NCBI RefSeq assembly: GCF_032930845.1 | Contig: NZ_CP136758.1 | Location: 2,123,001-2,187,000, forward strand | DNA: 64,000 nt | Origin: Parvularcula sp. LCG005 | Lineage (GTDB): Bacteria > Pseudomonadota > Alphaproteobacteria > Caulobacterales > Parvularculaceae | Direction of reading: 5' to 3' | Notes under the pieces: generated by a model | The model's input: only the letters and a program-made list of their open reading frames with translations | The model's database searches: none | Told to the model about the DNA's origin: nothing | In this document: positions 17,302 through 27,132 of the stretch, one piece after another | Position numbering within the stretch: the first letter of the stretch is position 1 | How the letters are laid out: every line of letters begins with the position of its first letter | Program-made: the position numbers and the translations under genes

Positions 17302-17505
17302 CTAGAAGATATCGGGATTGGACTGAATCAGGTCCTCAACATCCTTGTCGAGCCGGACACGCACGTCCTGTTCGATCTTGACGTTGAGATTGATCTCGAT
17401 CGGCTTGTCAGGCGCCTGCACCTTCACCGTGGCGCAGCCGGACAAGAGAGCAATACCCATCATGCCTGTCAGGGCGACCCATGGTCCAACGGTCTTGCGC
17501 ATCAT
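17302..17505 (-). CDS. ynbE: YnbE family outer-membrane lipoprotein
   Basis: A short lipoprotein of about 67 residues. The signal peptide ends in the lipobox LLSGC, followed by ATVKVQAPDKPIEINLNVKI and EQDVRVRLDKDVEDLI, the YnbE pattern. Longer frames reach 17595, but the ATG at 17505 has GAAGGG at a proper distance; the ATG at 17514 is the alternative. YnbE is known to pair by beta-strand addition with the C-terminus of YdbH. It sits between ydbH and ydbL. Confidence 0.88.
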   Translation of the reverse strand: MMRKTVGPWVALTGMMGIALLSGCATVKVQAPDKPIEINLNVKIEQDVRVRLDKDVEDLIQSNPDIF

Positions 17506-17591
17506 CCGGTCCATCCCTTCGACTTTGTTGGCTTTACCATGCCATTGATGGCGGCAAAGGGAAAGCACTCTCAGCGCGGCTGAGCATTCAT

Positions 17592-20408
17592 TCATTCGGT
17601 GGTTGCTGAGGCCTTGGCCTGCTCTCTCGCGCGCTCGAGCTGCAGGCGATAGTCGGTCGACAGGCGTGCCTGGTCGATCAATGTCAGCAGCGGCACTTCA
17701 ATGCGCGCCCGCAAGATCACAGGCGCTGTCACCGCCTGCTTCACCCGTCTGTCAGAAGGCGTGACTTCGCTCGAGCCTTCAAACTCGAATGCGAAATCCA
17801 GATCGCCGTCGAGACGACCGTTGATGTCGGCGGCAAAGGTCTTGAAGTGCAGCTCCTCGAGCACATCAAACGCCAGCTTGGCGCTGTCATTCGCCTGACC
17901 TGCAGCAGCGGCCTGACCTTTATATCGGATGACGCCGGGGCCGGTCGATGCGAGCCGTCCATTGACGAGCCGGATCTCGAAGTCATCGATCCGCAGGGGC
18001 AGCTGGCCCGCCACCGCGCCCTCACCCGACAGGCCCGGCACGTTAAGCAGCGCCAGAGCCTCGGCGATGCTGACATCCTTGGCGGTCAATAGCGCGTCGG
18101 TCGTGCCGTCGAACGCGATATGGGTATCACTCGCGCTGATCTCGCCGCCGAGCCAGGGAAACACAGCCTCATGCACGGTTACCGTATCATCGCCCGGCAC
18201 CGTCAGGCGGATGCGGCCGCCATCAAATTTTACCGCCCCCAGATCAATCCGGTCGAGGGTCAGACGCTGTTCCCCGTCGCTGGTGATTGGGGCCAAGCTG
18301 GAAAGATTGAGTGTTCCGGTCAGTCCCCGCGTCTCCTTCACAACCACACCCGGCCCCCGGAACGACACCCCGTTCAGGACGATATTCGCACCGGACTTCA
18401 GTTCGTCGCCGGTCCAGTCGAGTTCCACACGGGCATCCACACCGCCCGTTGCGCCGGACACGATACCGCGCAGAGCGGGCACGATACCGGCAGGCTGCAA
18501 TCCGCCAGGCGCGAAGGTGAGCGCACCCGTGGCAAAGGCGCCCTGGCCGCCGCCGGTCGACAGATCGTGCTGACCCGTAATCCGCCCAAGAGGCATAGCG
18601 CTGGCCGTCTTCACATCCAGCGCCACATCGATCAGGTCCGACTTCAGGCGAACCGGCCCCGTGACGCTGATCGGGTTGAAACGCGGCGTCTCCTGCGCAT
18701 CGGCTATATCGACCTGACGCAGATTGATCTGACCGACCACGCCCTCCGTCTGCAGATCAAGCGCCGCGTCACCGCGCACCGCCGAAATCTCGACGATGTC
18801 ACCATAACGGGCCACTCCCCCGCGCAAGGTTGCTGTCACGCGCGCTGGCTGTTCGCCGACCGGTCCTGTCAGCTGGGTGCCCAGCGATATGTTTCGGGCA
18901 ATGGCTTCCGTGCCGCCAGCCAGACTGACCGTCCCCATGCTGAGCGATGAGCTCGTCCGATAGACCGGCGCGTCATTGACGCTGTAGGTGAAAATCGGCG
19001 CCTCACCTGCGGGACAAAGACGAATTGTCTGGATGGTCGCAACCCGTCCCTCGGCACCGTCGGCCAAAAGGCGCGGCACGGTCAGGCATCGGCCCGGCAA
19101 GGTGCCGACCGTATAGGTCCCGGCCGCGAGATCCCCGCTGATCAGGAGCGGAGCGTCGAGGCGCGCCGCGCGAAAACGGTACGTCCCTGCCCGCGCATCA
19201 AGCCCCTCCATGCCCAAATCTGCGTTCAGGGCGAGTGTGTCACCAAGAAGGTTGCCGCTGGCACTGACCGACACTGCGCCTGTCTGACCCGGCCCGACGG
19301 TCAACCGGTCGAGCCGCCCCTCTGCCGTAAACGTGATCGGCTGCCCCGGTCCCATGGCGACCTCGCCTGACAGATGCCCGGAGGCTGGCGGCGTGGTGAA
19401 GGTAACAGCGCCTGCTATGGCCGTGTTGTCGCCATCGGAAGTCAGGAAGGGTCCCGCCGAGGCCGGTAATAACCGCAGTGCAAGCTCGGCCCCATCGGTG
19501 ACGACGAGCCCCGTATTGCCCAGGGTCACCGACAGCCTTCCGTCCGCTGCATCCGCCGAAACGCTGCCGGAAAAGTTGAGGACCGACGGCGTGGCCCCGA
19601 CAGCTGCAAGACTGGATGTCAGCGGCGCCAATAGCGGGCTTGCCGAAAGGCTGACGTCAGCGCTTTGCAGTTCCAGTCGCGCCGCGGCCGTCACGTCCGC
19701 ATCGGAGCGAAGCACGTTGTTCAAGACCAACTCCCCGTCCAACGCGATGTCATCAATGGCAAGGTCCGTCCGGCGGAGGCCCGTCTCACCGTCCAGGAGA
19801 AACGCCACCGAGCCATCAGGCCGCAGATCGGCGCTGCCCTTGAGCGCGGTATCGACGAGCTGCAGCCGTTCAAGACCGGCCCGGGCTGTCTTGCCACTGA
19901 CCTCGAACGTGCCCGTGATATCCTGAAGCAGTTCGCCCTTCGCGATCATCTCGGCTTCGCCTTCCGGCGTGAGCAGTCGCACATCGACCCGTTCGATCCG
20001 CAGCGCATCAAGAGGCAGTGACGTCGGCGGCAGCGTGTCCTCGCCATCCCCGCCCGACCAGGTAAATCCGCCAATCGTCAGGCGACCTTCCGGTGAGAGG
20101 CGTGCCGTCATTTGGGCCCGACTGATCACAATGTCGTCGACCCGGCGCTCCTTGACGGCCTCTTCGATGTCGTAGGAGACGATGATATCCGCCGTGAACG
20201 CTTCGGGGCCTGTGCCGCCCGTCAGCTTGAGCGTCAGGCCCCGAGGTCCGAGGCGCCCGACATCGACCTGCGGGGTATCAACGCCCACATCGGCCATCTG
20301 GTCTTCAATGATTTCAGCGAGAATCTTGCCGCGTGCGAGATAGGCGGAGCCTGCCAGGATCGCGACGATCGCCAGCAGCACGAGGAAGATCGTGACGCCA
20401 ATCTTCAC
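17592..20408 (-). CDS. ydbH: YdbH family AsmA-like intermembrane protein
   Basis: A 938-residue protein from a GTG at 20408 with GGGAGG upstream. The longer frame to 20480 adds 24 residues without support. An N-terminal inner-membrane anchor (VTIFLVLLAIVAILAGSAYL) is followed by a very long beta-rich repetitive periplasmic region, as in AsmA/TamB-type 'beta-taco' proteins. The C-terminal portion (about residues 700-920) matches the YdbH/dicarboxylate-transport-like domain. E. coli YdbH is redundant with TamB and YhdP for phospholipid transport to the outer membrane. It is first in ydbH-ynbE-ydbL. Confidence 0.9.
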   Translation of the reverse strand: MKIGVTIFLVLLAIVAILAGSAYLARGKILAEIIEDQMADVGVDTPQVDVGRLGPRGLTLKLTGGTGPEAFTADIIVSYDIEEAVKERRVDDIVISRAQMTARLSPEGRLTIGGFTWSGGDGEDTLPPTSLPLDALRIERVDVRLLTPEGEAEMIAKGELLQDITGTFEVSGKTARAGLERLQLVDTALKGSADLRPDGSVAFLLDGETGLRRTDLAIDDIALDGELVLNNVLRSDADVTAAARLELQSADVSLSASPLLAPLTSSLAAVGATPSVLNFSGSVSADAADGRLSVTLGNTGLVVTDGAELALRLLPASAGPFLTSDGDNTAIAGAVTFTTPPASGHLSGEVAMGPGQPITFTAEGRLDRLTVGPGQTGAVSVSASGNLLGDTLALNADLGMEGLDARAGTYRFRAARLDAPLLISGDLAAGTYTVGTLPGRCLTVPRLLADGAEGRVATIQTIRLCPAGEAPIFTYSVNDAPVYRTSSSLSMGTVSLAGGTEAIARNISLGTQLTGPVGEQPARVTATLRGGVARYGDIVEISAVRGDAALDLQTEGVVGQINLRQVDIADAQETPRFNPISVTGPVRLKSDLIDVALDVKTASAMPLGRITGQHDLSTGGGQGAFATGALTFAPGGLQPAGIVPALRGIVSGATGGVDARVELDWTGDELKSGANIVLNGVSFRGPGVVVKETRGLTGTLNLSSLAPITSDGEQRLTLDRIDLGAVKFDGGRIRLTVPGDDTVTVHEAVFPWLGGEISASDTHIAFDGTTDALLTAKDVSIAEALALLNVPGLSGEGAVAGQLPLRIDDFEIRLVNGRLASTGPGVIRYKGQAAAAGQANDSAKLAFDVLEELHFKTFAADINGRLDGDLDFAFEFEGSSEVTPSDRRVKQAVTAPVILRARIEVPLLTLIDQARLSTDYRLQLERAREQAKASATTE

Positions 20409-20538
20409 AGTCGTAATCCTCCCGTATCCACACGCGCGCCCGCCGCTGCCGTCACACTCGGACAGCTCAGCGCCGGACACAAGTCATGAGAGGATGTAAG
20501 GGCAAAACAGAGCGGGACGACCAGCGCCCCGCCCGGCC

Positions 20539-21960
20539 TTAATTCGAAGCCACCGGCGTGGCACCACCGACGGCCAGATAAAGCGCTACGGCATTGCTGG
20601 CGCGTTCGGCCCGCGCCGAAATCAGGGCCTGCTGTGCCTGATACACCTGCCGCTGCGCATCAAGCACGGACAGGTAATCAGACACGCCGCCGCGCAGGCG
20701 TTCCTCGGAAAGGAACTGGGCCCGTTGGGCGGCTTCGGTCAGACGTTCCAAGGCGGCAATCCGCTCATCAATCGTGGCAGCCACCGCCAGGGCATCTGCC
20801 GTTTCGCGGAACGCATTCTGGATCGACTTCTCATACTGCGCGAGGGCGATGTCTCGCTGGGTCTTGGCCAGACGCAGGTTCGACCAGTTGGCACCGCCCG
20901 CGAAGATTGGCAGCGAAATCTGGGGCGTGAAGCTCCAATAGCCTGTGCCGTCCGAGAACAGACCATCAAGGTCTGTACTCGCATAACCCGCACTGCCCGT
21001 CAGGCTGATGCGCGGGAAAAACGCTGCCCGGGCTGCACCGATATTGGCATTGCGCGCCATCAGTGTCCGCTCAGCGGCCTGCACATCGGGGCGCGTAAGA
21101 AGAATATCCGACGACTGACCGACTGTCAGATCGAGCCGCAACGGCGTGAAATCGTCTGCCGCCCGGTCCAGAAGGTCGTCCGAAACAGGCGCGCCGGTCA
21201 GCACCATCAAGGCGTTCAGGCTCTGCCGACGCTGGGCTGCAAAACGCGCCCGATCGGCCTTGGCCTGCTCGACACTGGTCACGGCCCGCTGGTAGTCCAG
21301 ATCGTCGGCGACACCCGCATCAAAAAGCGCCTTGGTCAGTTCAAGCGATTGTTCCTGACTACCGGCTGTTTCCTCAGCCAGCTGATAAAGCCGGTTATTG
21401 GCCACCAGATTTAGCCAGCCATTGGCCACCGACGCGATCAGCGACAGCTCCGCCGCGCGGGCGTTTTCTTCTTGTGACAGGTAGGACTGCAGGGCCGCCC
21501 GGTTCAGGCTTGTCACCCGACCGAACAGGTCAAGTTCATAAGCCGTGACAGCCAGTTGCGCGCGCGCCTGATCCGTCGACAGCGTTTGCGCAACGATCGG
21601 GTCGACATCGGGATCGTCATCGTCCATCAGCCCCTGCTCGGTCTGGGAGACCGAAGCAGACAGCGACGGGAAGCGCGCCGACCGGGTAATGCCGAATTGC
21701 GACCGCGCCGCCTGAACATTTAGCATCGCCACCCGCAGGTCACGATTGTTCTCAAGCGCTGTCTCGATCAACTCGGTGAGAGCCGGTGACGTCACCACCT
21801 GGCGCCAGTCGACACCGGTTACATCAATACCGTCAGGCGCATCGCCCTCAGGCAGGACTGACGGGACCGGCGCATCGGGCTGCTCATAGCGCGGGGCCAT
21901 GGTGATGCAGCCCGAAAGGGTCAGGGCGCTGGCAGAGACCAGCAGAATGCGTGACAACAT
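20539..21960 (-). CDS. RND efflux outer-membrane channel lipoprotein (OprM/NodT type)
   Basis: A 473-residue outer-membrane factor. The lipoprotein signal ends in LTLSGC, near residue 20 from the ATG at 21960; a TTG three codons earlier is less likely. The two OEP repeats with long helices and short strands are visible, for example DLRVAMLNVQAARSQFGITR and GAARAAFFPRISLTGSAGYA, each the usual conserved segment. It forms the tunnel across the outer membrane. It is last of the adaptor-pump-channel operon, 15 bases after the pump. Confidence 0.95.
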   Translation of the reverse strand: MLSRILLVSASALTLSGCITMAPRYEQPDAPVPSVLPEGDAPDGIDVTGVDWRQVVTSPALTELIETALENNRDLRVAMLNVQAARSQFGITRSARFPSLSASVSQTEQGLMDDDDPDVDPIVAQTLSTDQARAQLAVTAYELDLFGRVTSLNRAALQSYLSQEENARAAELSLIASVANGWLNLVANNRLYQLAEETAGSQEQSLELTKALFDAGVADDLDYQRAVTSVEQAKADRARFAAQRRQSLNALMVLTGAPVSDDLLDRAADDFTPLRLDLTVGQSSDILLTRPDVQAAERTLMARNANIGAARAAFFPRISLTGSAGYASTDLDGLFSDGTGYWSFTPQISLPIFAGGANWSNLRLAKTQRDIALAQYEKSIQNAFRETADALAVAATIDERIAALERLTEAAQRAQFLSEERLRGGVSDYLSVLDAQRQVYQAQQALISARAERASNAVALYLAVGGATPVASN

Positions 21961-21975
21961 TTTCCTCAACCTCTC

Positions 21976-24900
21976 TTACGCGGCCAGTGCGGCCCGTTGG
22001 CTGGGCTTCATCAGGGGTTTGGCCCCCGTCAGCTTACGGATCAAGACATAGAAGAGCGGCGCAAAGAAGACACCGAACAATGTCGAGGCAATAACACCGC
22101 CCAGCACAGCCGAGCCGATGGCGATCCGGGCAGCAGCCCCAGCACCATCACTGAAGGCCAGCGGAATAACACCAAAACCAAACGCCAGTGATGTCATCAG
22201 GATCGGACGGAACCGCATACGGACCGATTCCATGGTCGCCGTCATCAGGTCCTTGCCTTCTTCCTCAAGCAATTTGGCGAATTCGACGATCAGGATGGCG
22301 TTTTTCGACGCCAGACCGATCGTTGTCAGCATGCCCACCTGGAAGAAGATGTCATTGGCAAGACCACGGAAATAAGCCGCAATCAACGCTCCGATAATCC
22401 CCAGCGGCATGACAAGCAGCACCGAGAACGGCACCGTCCAGCTTTCATACAAGGCCGCAAGACACAAGAACACGACGAGCACGGACATCGCATAAAGCAG
22501 CGGTGCCTGGGCGCCGGACGATCGTTCTTCTTCGGACAAGCCGGTCCACTCATACCCGATGCCGTTTGGCAGCTGGGCGATCAGTCGCTCAACTTCCATC
22601 ATGGCTTCACCGGAACTGTAGCCGGGCGCAGCTGCCCCTTGCAGGTTCATTGCAGGCACGCCGTTGTAGCGTTGGAGCTGCGGCGAGCCGTAGTCCCATT
22701 CCATCGTCGTGAAGGCACTGAGGGGGATCATTTCGCCCGCGCCGTTGCGAACGCGCAGCTGGGCAATGTCTTCAGGCATCATCCGATGTTCGGCATCAGC
22801 CTGAATGAAGACGCGTTTGATCCGGCCACGGTCAATAAAATCATTGACGTAAAGGCCGCCAAGCGCCGTCGAAAGCGTCGAGTTCACCTGCGACAGGTTC
22901 AGGCCGAGGGCCTGTGCCTTTTCCGCATCGATCTGGACACGGAACTGAGGGTTATCCTCCTGCCCGTTTGGACGGACGCCCGTGATCACGCTGCTCTGCC
23001 CCGCCATACCAAGGAACTGGTTACGGGCGTTCATCAGGGCGTCGTGACCAAGGCCACCGCGGTCCTGTAGATAGACGTTGAACCCGCTCGAGTTGCCCAA
23101 GGACTGGATCGGTGGCGGCACGATGGTGAACGCCATGCCTTCGGTGAAGCTGGAGAAATAGCCCATCGACCGTCCGGCCACGGACTGGACGTCCTGACCC
23201 GGCTCGGTCCGCTCTGACCAATCCTTCAGACGAAGGAAGGCAAGACCCATATTCTGCCCCTGCCCCGCAAAGGAGAAGCCGGCAATGGTGAACAGGCCTT
23301 GGACGGTGTCCGTTTCTTCGTTCAGAATGTAGTTGCGGATATCACCCAGCACCTCGTCCGTCCGCTCCAGGGTAGCGAGCGGCGGCAGCTGGACGAGCGA
23401 GATTGCACCGCCCTGGTCCTCATCTGGCAGGAACGAGGTCGGGATGCGGGTGGACAGCAATGCCGCCATCCCAAGGAGCAAGGCAAAGACGCCCACGAAG
23501 ATCCACCGGCGACGGAGGATGCGTCCGACCATCCGCTCATATCCGTTGGTCATGGCGGTGAAGCCGCGATTGAACAGCGCCCCGCCGCGGGCAAACACAT
23601 TCCCGCTAGAGCGCTTGGGCGCATCATCACCAATCGGGTGGACATCCTTTGGCCGCAACAGCGTCGCACAGAGCGCTGGCGACAGGACAATCGCCACCAC
23701 AACCGACAGGATCATGGCAGACACGATCGTGATCGAGAACTGGCGATAAATGACACCGGTCGAGCCCGGGAAGAACGCCATGGGCACGAACACAGCCGAC
23801 AGCACCACGGCGATACCAATCAGCGCGCCGGTGATCTGATCCATCGATTTGCGGGTGGCCTGGCGGGGGGAGAGATGATCCTCTTCCATCACACGCTCGA
23901 CATTTTCCACGACAACGATCGCATCATCGACGAGCAGGCCGATGGCCAACACCATGGCAAACATGGTCAGCGTATTGATCGAAAACCCGAAGGCGAGAAG
24001 CGTCGCAAACGTCCCCAACAGAACGACGGGCACGGCGATCATCGGCACCAGCGTCGCCCGGAAGTTCTGCAGAAACACCAGAATGACGATAAAGACGAGG
24101 AAAATGGCCTCAATCAGTGTCTTCTGAACTTCGTGGATCGATTTGTCCACGAATGGGGTCGTGTCGTAAGGATAGATGATCTCCATCCCTTCGGGCAGCG
24201 TTGCCTCAGCCAGCTCTTCAACCCGCTGACGGGCGGCTTCGGCCGTGTCGAGGGCGTTCGCACCGGACGCCAGCTGGATGGCGAAGCCGGAAGCCGGATT
24301 GCCGTTCCACTTGGCGATTGTACTGTAGTCCTCGGCGCCAATCTCGACGCGCGCGACATCAGCCACTTTCACGGTGGCACCGTCAGCCGTTGTCTTGAGG
24401 AGAATGTTTTCAAATTCCTCAGGGGTCGTCATCAGCGACTGCAGGGTGATGGTTGCTGAAATCTGCTGACCTTCAATACTCGGAGAACCACCAATGGCAC
24501 CCGATGAGACCTGCGTGTTCTGTTCGCGGATAGCGGCTGTCACGTCCGCAGGCGTCAGACCGAACTGGGCCAGCTTGTCCGGTTCAAGCCAGATCCGCAT
24601 AGCGTATTGAGACCCGAAAAGACGCACGTTTCCGACACCATCGAGACGGCTGATCGGATCGACCAGTGCAGAGCGGGCATAGTCGGCAACATCGGTCTGG
24701 TTGTAGCGTCCATCCGGTGACACGATACCGACGATCAGCAGGAAGCTGCTGTTCGACTTGGTCACGGTCACGCCCTGGCGCTGGACCTGTTCAGGCAGGA
24801 GCGGCGCGGCCTGGGAGAGTTTGTTCTGGACCTGCACCTGCGCGATGTCGGGATCGGTACCCGCTTCGAAGGAAAGCGTGACGGAGCTGGCCCCCGACGA

Positions 24901-25149
24901 GCTTGAGCTCGATGAGAAGTATTTGAGCCCATCGAGACCCGTCATCTGGCGCTCGATGACTTGCGTCACCGAGTCCTCGACAGCCTGCGCCGAGGCGCCG
25001 GGATAGACCGCACTCACCGTGACGCTAGGGGGTGCAATTTCAGGGTACTGCTCAACGGGCAGAAGCCGAAGGGCGATAATGCCCGCGAGCATGATGACGA
25101 TCGCAATCACCCACGCAAAAACGGGGCGTTCAATAAAAAACTTGGCCAT
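21976..25149 (-). CDS. RND multidrug efflux pump, HAE1 family (AcrB/MexB type)
   Basis: A 1057-residue inner-membrane proton-driven trimeric pump of full HAE1 length. It starts MAKFFIERPVFAWVIAI, the hallmark N-terminus, at the ATG at 25149 with AGAGGA upstream; the longer frame to 25212 is dropped. The TM4 proton-relay aspartates are in LLVDDAIVVVENV. The second half begins near residue 545 (ILRRRWIFVGVFALLLG), and the conserved GLASKNAILIVEFAK is in TM10-11. The gene lies 19 bases after the adaptor. The substrates are likely hydrophobic or amphiphilic compounds but cannot be named. Confidence 0.97.
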   Translation of the reverse strand: MAKFFIERPVFAWVIAIVIMLAGIIALRLLPVEQYPEIAPPSVTVSAVYPGASAQAVEDSVTQVIERQMTGLDGLKYFSSSSSSSGASSVTLSFEAGTDPDIAQVQVQNKLSQAAPLLPEQVQRQGVTVTKSNSSFLLIVGIVSPDGRYNQTDVADYARSALVDPISRLDGVGNVRLFGSQYAMRIWLEPDKLAQFGLTPADVTAAIREQNTQVSSGAIGGSPSIEGQQISATITLQSLMTTPEEFENILLKTTADGATVKVADVARVEIGAEDYSTIAKWNGNPASGFAIQLASGANALDTAEAARQRVEELAEATLPEGMEIIYPYDTTPFVDKSIHEVQKTLIEAIFLVFIVILVFLQNFRATLVPMIAVPVVLLGTFATLLAFGFSINTLTMFAMVLAIGLLVDDAIVVVENVERVMEEDHLSPRQATRKSMDQITGALIGIAVVLSAVFVPMAFFPGSTGVIYRQFSITIVSAMILSVVVAIVLSPALCATLLRPKDVHPIGDDAPKRSSGNVFARGGALFNRGFTAMTNGYERMVGRILRRRWIFVGVFALLLGMAALLSTRIPTSFLPDEDQGGAISLVQLPPLATLERTDEVLGDIRNYILNEETDTVQGLFTIAGFSFAGQGQNMGLAFLRLKDWSERTEPGQDVQSVAGRSMGYFSSFTEGMAFTIVPPPIQSLGNSSGFNVYLQDRGGLGHDALMNARNQFLGMAGQSSVITGVRPNGQEDNPQFRVQIDAEKAQALGLNLSQVNSTLSTALGGLYVNDFIDRGRIKRVFIQADAEHRMMPEDIAQLRVRNGAGEMIPLSAFTTMEWDYGSPQLQRYNGVPAMNLQGAAAPGYSSGEAMMEVERLIAQLPNGIGYEWTGLSEEERSSGAQAPLLYAMSVLVVFLCLAALYESWTVPFSVLLVMPLGIIGALIAAYFRGLANDIFFQVGMLTTIGLASKNAILIVEFAKLLEEEGKDLMTATMESVRMRFRPILMTSLAFGFGVIPLAFSDGAGAAARIAIGSAVLGGVIASTLFGVFFAPLFYVLIRKLTGAKPLMKPSQRAALAA

Positions 25150-25168
25150 ACTGTCCTCTTGCGCGTTC

Positions 25169-26401
25169 TTATTCGGCCGCTGAGCTGGCGACTGCGCCGC
25201 CCTGGCCGCCATCTGGCGCGTTCACCACGGTGACCGGCATGCCGGGCCGCAGCATCTGCAGGCCGGTGACGATAACGTCTTCCCCTGCCCCAAGGCCGTC
25301 GGTGACAACCCAATTTCCGCCCTGCGCCTGTTCAACCGTCAGGATACGCTGTTCGGACATCCCCTCGGCAGTAGCGACAAGCGCGTATGCTGCCCCGTTC
25401 GGCGCGCGCATCACGCCCGCCTGTGGAACCAGCACGGCATCCGCAATCTCGCCAACCGGCAGGCTGGCACGAACAAACATGCCAGGAAGGAGGAAGCCGT
25501 CCGGGTTCGGCACAATCGCGCGCAGAACAACCGTCCCGGCGCTCTCATCAACGCTCACTTCGGAAAAGGCCAATTGCCCCTGATGCTCATAGGCGGAGCC
25601 ATCTTCCAGAATGACATTCACGGGCACTTCGCGGGGATCAGCGCCGACCATGTCGGTCCTGGCAAAATGCCGCTTCCACTTCAAAACATCCGCAGCTGAG
25701 GCGGTCATGTCCACATACAGCGGATCGAGCTGGCGGACCGTCGCCAGAGCCTGCGCCTGGTTCTGTGTCACCAGCGCGCCTTGCGTCACCGTCGAGCGAC
25801 CAATCTTGCCGCTGATCGGCGCCTTGATTGTCGTGCGGTCGAGATTGATTTGCGCCTGAACGAGAGCGGCCTGTTGCATCGCCACGTCGGCCGCAGCCTG
25901 CTTCGCCGCCGCATCGGCTTCATCCGCCTGTTGCCGGCTGACAGCGTTGATATCGACAAGCCCTTTCAGACGGTCAGCATTCTGCGCTGCGACCTGGGCG
26001 TTCGCCCGGGTGCGCGCGAGGGACGCTTTTGCACTGTCGAGGGCCGCCTGATATTCGCTGGCGTCGATCTGATAGAGGGGGTCCCCCTCTTCCACGTTCT
26101 GACCTTCTTCGAAAATCCGCTTTTCGATGAGCCCGGAAACCTGAGGCCGGATCTCGGAAACCGCATAGGCGCGCGTACGGCCCTGCAGTTCTGCCGTGAT
26201 CTCGACGGCCTGAGGCTGGACATCAACGGTAGTGACGCGGACACCCTGAGGGGCACCGCCGCCTGGGGCGCCCTGCGCCGCTTCATCCCCGCCGCAACCC
26301 GCAAGCGCCGCCGACATCAGCATCACCGATGCTATCACCCCGCCCCGCCGCGCCTGGCCATTTTGGCGAGACCACGTGTTATCCCCGAAAAGCATTTTCA
26401 T
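25169..26401 (-). CDS. RND efflux periplasmic adaptor (AcrA/MexA type)
   Basis: A 410-residue HlyD-like adaptor. The lipoprotein signal (SVMLMSAALAGC) follows the ATG at 26401, which has GGGTGAGG upstream; the frame to 26863 is a spurious extension of 154 residues across the divergent tetR gene. Adaptor landmarks are EITAELQGRTRAYAVSEIRP, the lipoyl half GLIEKRIFEEGQNVEEGDPL, the alpha-hairpin (about residues 110-180), and IKAPISGKIGRSTVTQGALV. It is first in the efflux operon. Confidence 0.95.
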   Translation of the reverse strand: MKMLFGDNTWSRQNGQARRGGVIASVMLMSAALAGCGGDEAAQGAPGGGAPQGVRVTTVDVQPQAVEITAELQGRTRAYAVSEIRPQVSGLIEKRIFEEGQNVEEGDPLYQIDASEYQAALDSAKASLARTRANAQVAAQNADRLKGLVDINAVSRQQADEADAAAKQAAADVAMQQAALVQAQINLDRTTIKAPISGKIGRSTVTQGALVTQNQAQALATVRQLDPLYVDMTASAADVLKWKRHFARTDMVGADPREVPVNVILEDGSAYEHQGQLAFSEVSVDESAGTVVLRAIVPNPDGFLLPGMFVRASLPVGEIADAVLVPQAGVMRAPNGAAYALVATAEGMSEQRILTVEQAQGGNWVVTDGLGAGEDVIVTGLQMLRPGMPVTVVNAPDGGQGGAVASSAAE

Positions 26402-26455
26402 TTTGAATAACCTCACCCCTTGAACTGTCAGGGGAATATCCTGTAACACTAGAAT

Positions 26456-26491
26456 GAACGTTCGATCTAAACATATTGAGCGGTTTGTCAA
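26456..26491 (-). promoter_or_regulatory. Efflux operon promoter with operator-like palindrome
   Basis: On the minus strand, TTGACA (26486-26491) and TAGATC (26464-26469) are 16 bases apart and point toward the adaptor gene. The palindrome GAACGTTC (26456-26463) immediately follows the -10, where a bound repressor would block the start. The divergent TetR regulator next door is the natural candidate. The sequences are seen; binding is inferred. Confidence 0.5.
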
Positions 26492-26542
26492 CATGATGCG
26501 CTGCACAATACCGCGTCGGAAATAAAAAAAGTAAGGACCCTG

Positions 26543-27130
26543 ATGGGAATCTCTGACTGGACCACACGTGAAGCCTGCTCTCGGCAAGATCAGGTACTGC
26601 AAGCCGCCGCTCGCTGTTTTGTGGAGGAAGGCTTTCACGGGGCCAGCATGTCGCGAATTGCCAAAGCCGCGAAGATGAGCCCGGGCCATATTTATCACTA
26701 CTTTGAAAGCAAGGAGGAAATCATCAAGGCGATCGTCCAGCGGGACGAAGAAGGCGCCTGCGATTTCCTTGAGCGGTTCCGGTCCTATGGGCCAGATGAA
26801 CTGGCGGATCAGCTGGTGGGTTGTGTCATTGACGGCGTCAAAGGCAACACGGACGCCTTCCACTCGCTCCTGACGCTCGAGATTCTGGCGGAGGCGGCGC
26901 GCAACCCCTCAGTACGCGAAATTGTGGCAGATGTGGATCGCAAGTTCCGGCGCGGCATGGCCGATATGCTGGAAGACCGCCTGGGTCTCGAAGATGCATT
27001 GATGCGGGTGGAAGCCGTGTCCGCACTGTTCAGTGGGCTGACCATCCGCGCGATCCGCAACCCCGATCTGGACCTCGAACGACTGACCTCCCAGATCCAG
27101 AAGGCCCTGCGCGCGCTGCTGGAACCGTAA
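26543..27130 (+). CDS. TetR/AcrR family regulator of the RND pump
   Basis: A 195-residue regulator. The N-terminal TetR helix-turn-helix spans about residues 14-60: VLQAAARCFVEEGFHGASMS, RIAKAAKMSPGHIYHYFESKE. The helical ligand domain follows and ends LRALLEP. The ATG has AAGGA upstream. It is divergent from the efflux operon, 141 bases apart, the classic arrangement of a local repressor relieved by pump substrates. Its stop is 2 bases from the convergent response regulator gene. Confidence 0.93.
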   Translation: MGISDWTTREACSRQDQVLQAAARCFVEEGFHGASMSRIAKAAKMSPGHIYHYFESKEEIIKAIVQRDEEGACDFLERFRSYGPDELADQLVGCVIDGVKGNTDAFHSLLTLEILAEAARNPSVREIVADVDRKFRRGMADMLEDRLGLEDALMRVEAVSALFSGLTIRAIRNPDLDLERLTSQIQKALRALLEP

Positions 27131-27132
27131 GC

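Noticed and set aside
23299-24459. 386-residue open frame on the plus strand
   Set aside because: It is antisense to the RND pump gene, has a composition rich in His/Arg/Gln typical of reverse-frame reading, and has no ribosome-binding site or domain.
25169-26863. 564-residue version of the efflux adaptor
   Set aside because: The first 154 codons run back through the regulatory gap and the divergent tetR gene; the lipoprotein signal and ribosome-binding site mark the ATG at 26401.
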